A stretch of DNA of 6,483 bases from Flavobacteriia bacterium (GTDB lineage Bacteria > Bacteroidota > Bacteroidia > Flavobacteriales_D > Crocinitomicaceae). Of this stretch, positions 1 through 5,695 are shown piece after piece (the stretch's first letter is position 1; the number at the start of each line of letters is the position of its first letter). The notes under the pieces are model-generated. The model was given only the letters and a program-made list of their open reading frames with translations. It searched no databases and was not told where the DNA came from. A program made the position numbers and the translations under genes. The stretch spans positions 1 through 6,483 of the forward strand of contig RFSL01000056.1 in NCBI GenBank assembly GCA_009923965.1, written 5' to 3'.

Positions 1-921
1 TTCAAAAAATTATTTGTTCTTGAAGATCCAAAATTAGAAAGAACTGTGTTTGGATTAAAATTCAAAAACCCTGTAGGAATAGCAGCTGGCTTTGATAAAA
101 ATGCTGAAATGTTTAATGATTTGGCATACTGTGGATTTGGATTTATCGAAGTCGGCACTTTAACGCCTCTTGGTCAATCTGGTAATCCCAAGCCGCGACT
201 ATTTCGCATAAAAAAAGATAAGGGCATTTTAAATCGTTTGGGTTTTAATAACAAAGGGGTAGCATCAGCAATACCAAATTTAAAAGTACGGAAACATCCA
301 GATTTAATTATCGGAGGAAATATTGGGAAAAATAAAATCACCCCGAATGAGGATGCTACAAACGATTATGTTTTAGCTTTTGAGCAGCTTTTCCCTTATG
401 TAGATTATTTTGTTGTAAATGTTTCTTCACCAAACACTGCTAATTTAAGAGATTTACAAGAAAAAGAACCACTAACTGCATTGTTGTCTGAATTAAAGAA
501 TAGAAATTCGCTCAAAGAAAATCCTAAACCAATTCTTCTAAAGATTGCTCCTGATTTAACAAATTTGCAATTAGATGATATAATTGAAATTGTTCGCTTT
601 ACAAAAATTGATGGTGTAATTGCAACAAACACAACAATAGGAAGAGATGATTTAAAAACTGATTCAAAACTTTTAATGCAATATGGTGCTGGCGGAATTT
701 CAGGAAAACCTTTAGCAAAGAGATCTACAGAAGTTATTCGCTATTTACATGATAATTCAAAGGGAGAATTCCCGATAATTGGAGTAGGTGGAATTCATTC
801 TGCAGATGATGCGCTTGAAAAATTAGCTGCTGGAGCAAGTTTAATTCAATTGTATACGGGTTTCATTTATGAGGGACCTGGTATTGTGCGAAAAATTAAT
901 GAGGCAATTTTAAAGCAATAA
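1..921 (+). CDS. pyrD: Dihydroorotate dehydrogenase (quinone), class 2, 5'-truncated by window edge
   Basis: Oxidises dihydroorotate to orotate, the fourth step of de novo pyrimidine synthesis, passing electrons through FMN to the membrane quinone pool. The reading frame is open from base 1, and the 15 codons before the GTG at 46 encode a family-like stretch (KLFVLEDPKLERT), so that GTG is an internal valine and the true start lies upstream. About 306 residues are visible of a usual 335-350, so roughly 35-40 N-terminal residues, the membrane-associating region of class 2 enzymes, are missing. Seen motifs: GFDKNA (bases 88-105, FMN/substrate lysine), RLGFNNKG, and NVSSPNT (418-438), whose second Ser (427-429) matches the catalytic Ser175 of E. 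coli PyrD and marks class 2 rather than the Cys-type class 1. LLKIAPD, ATNTT, GGISGKPL and GVGGI follow, with the phosphate-binding C-terminal end of the TIM barrel. It lies 2 bp before the HMG-CoA lyase gene, implying co-transcription. Confidence 0.97.
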   Translation, partial: FKKLFVLEDPKLERTVFGLKFKNPVGIAAGFDKNAEMFNDLAYCGFGFIEVGTLTPLGQSGNPKPRLFRIKKDKGILNRLGFNNKGVASAIPNLKVRKHPDLIIGGNIGKNKITPNEDATNDYVLAFEQLFPYVDYFVVNVSSPNTANLRDLQEKEPLTALLSELKNRNSLKENPKPILLKIAPDLTNLQLDDIIEIVRFTKIDGVIATNTTIGRDDLKTDSKLLMQYGAGGISGKPLAKRSTEVIRYLHDNSKGEFPIIGVGGIHSADDALEKLAAGASLIQLYTGFIYEGPGIVRKINEAILKQ

Positions 922-923
922 GC

Positions 924-1790
924 ATGAGTGCGATAAAAATTATTGAATGTCCGCGTGATGCAATGCAAGGATTGGAATCTTTTGTTCCAACTGAATTGAA
1001 AGTTGAGTACATCAATCTTTTATTAAAATGTGGATTCGACACTCTTGATTTCGGAAGTTTCGTCTCTCCAAAAGCAATTCCTCAAATGAGAGATACAGCA
1101 ATGGTTTTAGATAAGCTTGAACGAGTATCTTCAACGAAATTGTTAGCAATTATTGCAAACGAAAGAGGAGCAGAGGATGCTTTATGTTTTCCAGAAATAG
1201 CTTGTTTGGGATTTCCCTTTTCTATTTCTGAAATATTCCAGCAGCGGAATGCAAATTCGAGTATTGAAGAATCAATTTTGCGCCTTGAAAAAATCCAATC
1301 AAAAGTTACAGCTAAAAAAAAGGATTTAATTGTTTATTTATCGATGGGATTTGGAAATCCTTATGGAGAAGTTTGGAATACAGATTTAGTGGTTTCTTGG
1401 TCGCGAAAATTAGTTGAGGATTTAGGAATTCACACCTTAGCTCTTTCAGACACGATAGGATGTGCAAAATCAGAAGATGTTAGCGCTTTGTTTAACGTTT
1501 TATCCAATGAATTCCCTTCAATTGAGATAGGAGCACATTTTCATACACGACCAGAAACAAGTTCAAATCTAATATCTTCAGCTTACACTGCTGGTTGCCG
1601 AAGATTTGATACAGCTATTCGAGGATTTGGTGGTTGTCCAATGGCGAAAGACGATTTAACAGGTAATTTACCAACAGAAGATTTAGTAAGCTGGTTAAAT
1701 GATTCTAGAATTAATCACCCAATTCAAACTGCAAATTTTAATACCGCTTTTGATTTTTCTTCAAGAATTTTTGAAACTTTGAATAAATAA
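924..1790 (+). CDS. Hydroxymethylglutaryl-CoA lyase, divergent Bacteroidetes-type
   Basis: Predicted to cleave HMG-CoA to acetoacetate and acetyl-CoA, the last step of leucine degradation, in the cytoplasm. It is 288 residues long, normal for the DRE-TIM metallolyase barrel (HMGL-like). Seen against human HMGCL (from memory): PRDAMQ (10-15) holds Arg11 and Asp12, equivalent to catalytic Arg41 and metal ligand Asp42; GSFVSPK (44-50); SDTIG (175-179); the metal motif His205-x-His207; and GFGGCPMA (234-241) with Cys238 equivalent to active-site Cys266. GN at 247-248 supplies the Asn275 equivalent, and TEDLV follows. Oddities are Ala13 in place of the Gly of RDG, Asp42 at the position of human Glu72, Thr208 after HxH where Asp is usual, and a catalytic loop one residue longer. 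Homologous lyases with these features are, as I recall, common in Flavobacteriia, so the enzyme is probably functional, but a related acyl-CoA lyase activity cannot be excluded. The ATG at 924 follows pyrD by 2 bp, with no Shine-Dalgarno, suggesting an operon. Confidence 0.88.
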   Translation: MSAIKIIECPRDAMQGLESFVPTELKVEYINLLLKCGFDTLDFGSFVSPKAIPQMRDTAMVLDKLERVSSTKLLAIIANERGAEDALCFPEIACLGFPFSISEIFQQRNANSSIEESILRLEKIQSKVTAKKKDLIVYLSMGFGNPYGEVWNTDLVVSWSRKLVEDLGIHTLALSDTIGCAKSEDVSALFNVLSNEFPSIEIGAHFHTRPETSSNLISSAYTAGCRRFDTAIRGFGGCPMAKDDLTGNLPTEDLVSWLNDSRINHPIQTANFNTAFDFSSRIFETLNK

Positions 1791-1818
1791 TAAACTTATT
1801 AAAGCATAAACTAAAAAG

Positions 1819-2469
1819 ATGAAAAAAAAACAGTTTTTAATTCCAATAGTAATCATCGTATTAGCTGCTCTTGTGACTGGGTATTTTTACACTAAGAAAC
1901 CAGCAAAAAAGAAAGTTGATAAGCCTAAAGAAAAAACTGAAATTCAATTAATTGAAACCGATTTTAATGCAAATACTTTCTCAGGAACTACTGAGATTGA
2001 ATTATTAAAAGAATTAGGTGTCTGCGATTCTACAGCTCCAAATGATAATAATTTAGATCGACCTTCTTGTTCCCCTAGATTTTTTAGATTTTTTAATTAT
2101 AAAAAAAATGCAGACTTGCGGAATAACTTTATATTGCTATTACGATCTGGGGTAAATGGCTTTCCTGCTAGACGCTTACTTATTTTTGAGAGAGAAAATG
2201 GAAAATTGGTTAAAACAAATGGATTTATTGGATACATTATTGAGAAAAGAGCAGCAAAAAATACTCTTTATGATGACATTGTTATTCGATTTTACGAAAA
2301 GTACTATGAGCAAAAATATTTTTACAATTGTTTGTTTTCATGGAAAGATCAGCGATACGAGTTTGTGAAATGTGAAGCGATTAACGATATAGCAATAAAA
2401 CCAGAAGTAGTAGATTCGGTTTCAATAGAGATAAATAAAACTTTAATTGAGAAACAGCTTGTTTTTTAA
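1819..2469 (+). CDS. Hypothetical membrane-anchored protein with four cysteines
   Basis: I do not recognise this 216-residue protein. Residues 1-4 (MKKK) precede a single hydrophobic segment at about 6-23, then a very basic linker (roughly 26-39, rich in Lys and Pro). This is the pattern of an N-terminal signal anchor with the bulk of the protein outside the cytoplasm. No lipobox Cys is seen, so it is not a lipoprotein. The globular part (about 40-216) has four Cys, at 69, 84, 171 and 185. They are spaced as two close pairs and are compatible with two disulfides in the periplasm. It is rich in aromatic and charged residues and looks like a beta-rich domain, but no known motif is visible. The gene starts 28 bp after the HMG-CoA lyase stop on the same strand, with an A-rich leader ending AAAAAG just before the ATG, so it may be the last gene of the pyrD transcript. 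A run of nine A follows the start codon directly. Gene reality is supported by length, ordered N-terminus and codon use like its neighbours. Confidence 0.8.
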   Translation: MKKKQFLIPIVIIVLAALVTGYFYTKKPAKKKVDKPKEKTEIQLIETDFNANTFSGTTEIELLKELGVCDSTAPNDNNLDRPSCSPRFFRFFNYKKNADLRNNFILLLRSGVNGFPARRLLIFERENGKLVKTNGFIGYIIEKRAAKNTLYDDIVIRFYEKYYEQKYFYNCLFSWKDQRYEFVKCEAINDIAIKPEVVDSVSIEINKTLIEKQLVF

Positions 2470-2481
2470 GGCATACCAAGA

Positions 2482-3234
2482 TTAAAATTTCTCAAATGCC
2501 CCCAAACCAAATAATGCGAAATCGTATTTTGCGGGGTCAATAGAATCAAATTTACGAAGTAGTTCTATGAGCTCTTCATTTGTTTTCCAATCATTCTGGG
2601 TTCTTTTCAGAATCCCTAATTTTCTAGCAATAGTTCCTGTATGCACATCTAGTGGAATATAAAGTTCAGAAGGCGAAATACTTTTCCAAATTCCGAAATC
2701 AACTCCCTTTTTTGAATCGCGCACCATCCACCGTAAATACATAATTAAACGTTTGCAGGCAGAATTTGCATTGGGATTTGAAATATGCTTCTCAGAACGC
2801 GAAAGATGTGAAGTTTCCAAAAAAACTTGCCTAAAATTAGAAATATAATTTTTTACGCCCTTATCATGAAAATTCCCACAAAAAGCTGACTCAAGATCTC
2901 CTGTTTTGTAAATGGTATGTAAGGCGTGAAAAAAGAATTCTAAATCAGAAGAATTAAAGGTGCGATGTACAAAATTAACTTGACTATTTTTTTTATAGTT
3001 CATTATAAAATCATAGGGTGAATTCCCCATTATTTCACATAGTTTATTTCCATTAGAAATTATACTTTTTCGATTCCCCCAGGCGATTGTAGCAACTAAA
3101 AAACCGATTATTTCAATATCTTCTTTCTGAGAAAATTTATGTGGAATTTGAATGGGGTCGTATTCTAAAAATGCATGATTCTCATATTGTTCTGCCTTAA
3201 AATCAAGAAAATCCTTTAATTCAAATAATTCCAT
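2482..3234 (-). CDS. TIGR02757 family protein (DUF2400), possible HhH-GPD-like fold
   Basis: This is a conserved protein family of unknown biochemical function, found mainly in Bacteroidetes. I chose the ATG at 3234 (250 residues). A TTG at 3252 would add only six residues (FYFYN-rich) that do not look like the family start, which usually begins near ELKDFLD. Seen features: an early helical segment with GFLVATIAWGNRKSI, a long central region, CKRLIMYLRWMVR at about 160-172, then PLDVHTGTIARKLG (about 194-207) and a C-terminal DPAKYDFALFGLG. The LDVH...R block and the N-terminal helix pair resemble HhH-GPD DNA glycosylases such as OGG1 and endonuclease III, where the Asp is catalytic; that link is inference from pattern only. 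There is no Fe-S cysteine cluster and no clear helix-hairpin-helix GVG motif. It converges on the plus-strand gene ending at 2469 with 12 bp between stops. No Shine-Dalgarno is seen. Confidence 0.9.
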   Translation of the reverse strand: MELFELKDFLDFKAEQYENHAFLEYDPIQIPHKFSQKEDIEIIGFLVATIAWGNRKSIISNGNKLCEIMGNSPYDFIMNYKKNSQVNFVHRTFNSSDLEFFFHALHTIYKTGDLESAFCGNFHDKGVKNYISNFRQVFLETSHLSRSEKHISNPNANSACKRLIMYLRWMVRDSKKGVDFGIWKSISPSELYIPLDVHTGTIARKLGILKRTQNDWKTNEELIELLRKFDSIDPAKYDFALFGLGAFEKF

Positions 3235-3341
3235 GTTGTAAAAATAGAACAATGTGAATTAAAGGATATCTCAAACTGATTTATTTATTCACCTTAATTT
3301 CAGAATTAGTAACTTTATGACATACTATTACTGCTAATTTA
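3235..3341. promoter_or_regulatory. Divergent intergenic region between TIGR02757 and DUF4440 genes
   Basis: This 107-bp A/T-rich spacer must carry start signals for both flanking genes, since they point away from each other. On the plus strand, TAACTTTA at 3310-3317 matches the Bacteroidetes -7 element (TAnnTTTG) except for the last base and lies 24 bp before the ATG at 3342; no TTG is found at the right distance for the -33 element. On the minus strand the nearest candidate is TCAGTTTG (around 3273-3280), with one mismatch. Neither is convincing alone. No strong inverted repeat or operator-like site is apparent. Confidence 0.35.
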
Positions 3342-3776
3342 ATGACCAATAAATTATTTATTTTATTTCTATTATTTAGCTTTCAGTTTTTTTCTCAAAC
3401 TAAGAAGGAAAAAATAGAACAGAATATCATCACCTTGCACAAGAAAAAATTTGATTGGCTTATTTCAAAACAATATGATTCTTTAGTAGCTTTATTTAGT
3501 GAAAATGTTGAGTACATTCATTCGAATGGTTGGATTGAAAACAAAACTGATATTATTGCTGATTTAAAAAGCGGAAAATTAAATTACAAGCGGGTAGAGG
3601 TAAGCGAAGCAAAAGTTCGTTTAAGTAAAAATGTTGCAATTCTTACTGGAAAAGGTGTATTTTTTGTTGCAATGGATAATAAAGACCTTGAAATCAAATT
3701 ACTCTATTCTGAAGTTTACATAAAGGATAAAGGAAAATGGCTTTTGACTCATCGTCATGCAAATAAATTGCAGTGA
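3342..3776 (+). CDS. Exported DUF4440 / NTF2-like protein
   Basis: A 144-residue protein with a clear signal peptide: MTNK, a hydrophobic core of Leu, Phe and Ile (about 5-16), and a probable signal peptidase I site near residues 17-19 (FFS-QT), a form common in flavobacterial exported proteins. The mature part (about 125 residues) has the DUF4440/SnoaL-like layout of the NTF2 fold: a first helix ending in a Trp (FDWLISKQYDSLVALF, 37-52), then Val-Glu-Tyr-Ile-His (56-60), a SNGW turn, an ADL helix segment, and alternating beta strands ending KWLLTHRHA. Members of this fold may be ketosteroid isomerase-like enzymes, binding proteins or simply small ligand sensors, and substrate cannot be inferred here. 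No lipobox is seen, so the product is probably soluble in the periplasm. The gene stands alone on the plus strand between minus-strand genes, ending 3 bp from the lolD-like stop. No Shine-Dalgarno precedes the ATG. Confidence 0.88.
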   Translation: MTNKLFILFLLFSFQFFSQTKKEKIEQNIITLHKKKFDWLISKQYDSLVALFSENVEYIHSNGWIENKTDIIADLKSGKLNYKRVEVSEAKVRLSKNVAILTGKGVFFVAMDNKDLEIKLLYSEVYIKDKGKWLLTHRHANKLQ

Positions 3777-3779
3777 TTT

Positions 3780-4433
3780 TTAAATAAAATTACCGTCTTG
3801 CATTGATAAAGTACGATCAGCCATTTTTGCTAAGTCTTCATTATGCGTTACAATCACAAAAGTTTGCTTGAATTCATCACGTAATTCAAAGAATAATTCG
3901 TGGAGTTCCTTTGCGTTCTTTGTATCTAGATTTCCAGATGGTTCATCTGCAAATATTACTTTAGGTTTATTTATCAATGCGCGACAAACTGCAACACGTT
4001 GTTGCTCTCCGCCTGATAATTCTGATGGCTTATGATCTTTTCTTGTTTCGATTCCTAACCTAAGCATTAATTCAAGTGCAAGTTTATCGGATTCTGCTTT
4101 TGATTTCCCTCCAATCATTGCAGGCAAAGAAATATTTTCAATAGCAGAAAATTCTGGAAGTAACTGATGAAATTGAAAAATAAATCCAAGATTTTGATTT
4201 CGGAAATGTGCAAGTTTTTTTGAGCTAAGTTGAAAAGGGTTAATTCCATCAATTTCTAAAATTCCATTGTCAGGATTATCTAAAGTTCCAAGTATTTGAA
4301 GAAGAGTAGTTTTACCCGCTCCAGATGAACCTACAATTGATACAATTTCAGCATTGTCAACCATAACGTCTACGCCTCTTAAAATGGGGAGTTCGCCAAA
4401 CGACTTAACAATACCGCTTGCTTTTAAAATCAT
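3780..4433 (-). CDS. lolD: LolD-like ABC transporter ATP-binding protein
   Basis: ATPase subunit of the MacB/LolCDE type of ABC system. In the Lol pathway it powers extraction of lipoproteins from the inner membrane for transfer to the carrier LolA. The 217-residue length is that of a single nucleotide-binding domain. Seen: Walker A GSSGAGKT (35-42), Q-loop Gln87 followed by FHQLLPEFSAIENI, typical of the LolD/MacB/FtsE group, signature LSGGEQQ (139-145), Walker B VIFADEP (159-165), D-loop GNLD (167-170) and H-loop His197 in VTHN. All catalytic residues are present. The ATG at 4433 overlaps the ribBA stop (ATGA), so translation is probably coupled to ribBA. No permease (LolC/E) is next to it: the downstream neighbour is on the opposite strand, so the partner must be encoded elsewhere. 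The lolD assignment over a general export or MacB-like ATPase is probable but not certain, because specificity lies in the absent permease. Confidence 0.9.
   Translation of the reverse strand: MILKASGIVKSFGELPILRGVDVMVDNAEIVSIVGSSGAGKTTLLQILGTLDNPDNGILEIDGINPFQLSSKKLAHFRNQNLGFIFQFHQLLPEFSAIENISLPAMIGGKSKAESDKLALELMLRLGIETRKDHKPSELSGGEQQRVAVCRALINKPKVIFADEPSGNLDTKNAKELHELFFELRDEFKQTFVIVTHNEDLAKMADRTLSMQDGNFI
4430..4433 (-). other. ATGA stop/start overlap coupling ribBA to lolD
   Basis: Read on the minus strand, bases 4433 to 4430 spell ATGA: the ATG begins the LolD-like protein and the TGA ends RibBA. Such 4-bp overlaps usually allow ribosomes finishing the first gene to start the second, so the two proteins are probably made from one mRNA. 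No Shine-Dalgarno sequence precedes this ATG, which fits coupling and also the general habit of Bacteroidetes. Confidence 0.85.
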
Positions 4434-5644
4434 GGTTTCAGGTTTAAATTATGCCCCATTTTATCTCTTTTAGTTCGAAGATAACTTTCATTATGGACAT
4501 TGCTCTGAATTTCAAGTGGAATATTTTCAACGATTTCTAGACCGTAGCCAATTAATCCGGTTCTCTTTTTAGGATTATTAGACAATAAGCGCATTTTAGA
4601 AACACCTAATTCTCTAAGCATTTGAGCACCAAGTCCATAATCTCTTCCATCTGGCTTGAATCCAAGTTGAATATTTGCATCAAAAGTATCAAAGCCATCC
4701 TCTTGTAATTTGTAAGCTTTTAATTTATTTATCAAGCCGATTCCACGTCCTTCTTGGTTCATATAAATAATTACACCTTTCCCTTCTTTTTCAATCATTT
4801 CCATTGCTTTATGAAGTTGATCTCCACAATCACAGCGACAAGATCCAAAGATATCACCCGTTAAACAGGAAGAATGCACACGAACTAAGATAGATTCATC
4901 TTTACTCCAGGTTCCTTTTACTAGCGCTAAATGGTCTTGGTCACTATTTTTATCCTTAAAAGCATGAAGTTCAAAATCCCCAAAAACAGTTGGCATATGA
5001 ACATCAAGTACTTTTTCAATTAAGGTTTCATTAGCAATTCGATATTTTATTAAATCTTCAATTGAAATAATTTTTAAATCAAATTTTTTAGCTATTTCTA
5101 TTAATTCCGGTAAACGTGCCATTGATCCATCTTCATTCAAGATTTCCACAATGATTCCCGCTTCTTCAAAACCCGCTAAACGCGATAAATCAACAGCAGC
5201 TTCTGTGTGACCAGCTCTTCTTAAAACACCACCTTTTTTAGCTCTCAAGGGAAAAATATGACCTGGTTTCCCTAGTTCTTCTGGACGAATTTCTGGGTCA
5301 ATCATGGCTAAAACTGTTTTTGAGCGGTCGCCAGCAGATATTCCAGTTGTACATCCATGGCCGATTAAATCAATGCTTACAGTAAAAGGTGTTTCATATG
5401 CCGCAGAATTATTTCTAACCATCATCTCTAAGCCTAATTGATCGCAGCGTTCTTCACTAATTGGAGCACAAATTAATCCTCGTCCGTGAGTCGCCATAAA
5501 ATTAATTAGTTTTGGACTTGCATTTCTAGCTGCAGTAAGGAAATCCCCCTCATTTTCTCTGTCTTCATCATCTACTACGATAATTACATTTCCTTTCTGA
5601 ATTTCTTCAATTGCTTCCTCTATCGTATTTAAAACTGATGTCAT
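4430..5644 (-). CDS. ribBA: Bifunctional RibBA: DHBP synthase / GTP cyclohydrolase II
   Basis: Supplies both starting branches of riboflavin synthesis in the cytoplasm: the N-terminal domain turns ribulose 5-phosphate into 3,4-dihydroxy-2-butanone 4-phosphate and formate, and the C-terminal domain opens GTP to the diaminopyrimidine precursor. The 404 residues are the usual length for the fusion. RibB part (about 1-205): DDEDRENEGDF (25-35, Mg-binding acidic loop), HGRGLICAP, GCTTGISAGDRSKT (97-110) and RAGHTEAA (143-150) with the metal-binding His146. RibA part (about 206-404): zinc cysteines Cys260, Cys271 and Cys273 in the spacing of E. coli RibA Cys54/65/67, NQEGRGIGL, Tyr311, and DGRDYG (332-337), with Asp332 and Arg334 at the E. 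coli Asp126/Arg128 positions. The end reads LLSNNPKKRTGL. Both active sites look intact. The ATG at 5644 sits 17 bp after a -7-type promoter element, and lolD overlaps its stop by 4 bp. No FMN riboswitch fits in the 51-bp gap upstream. Confidence 0.98.
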   Translation of the reverse strand: MTSVLNTIEEAIEEIQKGNVIIVVDDEDRENEGDFLTAARNASPKLINFMATHGRGLICAPISEERCDQLGLEMMVRNNSAAYETPFTVSIDLIGHGCTTGISAGDRSKTVLAMIDPEIRPEELGKPGHIFPLRAKKGGVLRRAGHTEAAVDLSRLAGFEEAGIIVEILNEDGSMARLPELIEIAKKFDLKIISIEDLIKYRIANETLIEKVLDVHMPTVFGDFELHAFKDKNSDQDHLALVKGTWSKDESILVRVHSSCLTGDIFGSCRCDCGDQLHKAMEMIEKEGKGVIIYMNQEGRGIGLINKLKAYKLQEDGFDTFDANIQLGFKPDGRDYGLGAQMLRELGVSKMRLLSNNPKKRTGLIGYGLEIVENIPLEIQSNVHNESYLRTKRDKMGHNLNLKP

Positions 5645-5661
5645 TTTCTGAATTATAAGCG

Positions 5662-5669
5662 CAAAGTTA
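5662..5669 (-). promoter_or_regulatory. Bacteroidetes -7 promoter element for ribBA
   Basis: The minus strand reads TAACTTTG here, an exact match to the -7 consensus TAnnTTTG of Bacteroidetes primary-sigma promoters. It is 17 bp before the ribBA ATG, which would give a leader of about ten bases. No TTG of the -33 element is seen 17-23 bp upstream; that stretch is an A-rich run that overlaps the end of the dipeptidase gene. So the promoter is supported by one element only. It would separate ribBA-lolD from the dipeptidase gene as its own transcription unit. Confidence 0.5.
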
Positions 5670-5695
5670 GTTTATTATTTAGTTTGTTTTTTTTA

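Noticed and set aside
46..48. GTG as the start of pyrD
   Set aside because: The 15 codons before it are open and encode family-like sequence; class 2 enzymes need a further N-terminal region, so the start is off the window.
405..632. 75-codon open frame on the minus strand inside pyrD
   Set aside because: It lies wholly opposite a conserved stretch of pyrD including the catalytic NVSSPNT motif; the translation has no recognisable features.
1788..1801. Perfect inverted repeat TAATAAACTTATTA after the HMG-CoA lyase gene
   Set aside because: The 2-base loop is too tight for a hairpin, the arms are all A/T, and no T-run follows; chance in AT-rich DNA, though a protein-binding site cannot be excluded.
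2156..2368. 70-codon open frame on the plus strand inside the four-cysteine protein gene
   Set aside because: Out-of-frame shadow of the longer gene, which has a proper signal anchor and continues past it.
2455..2482. CTTG...CAAG inverted repeat at the 2469/2482 convergent junction as a terminator
   Set aside because: Only four paired bases with a long loop; not a credible intrinsic terminator.
3235..3252. TTG at 3252 as start of the TIGR02757 gene
   Set aside because: It adds six residues unlike the family start; an ATG follows six codons later and fits better.
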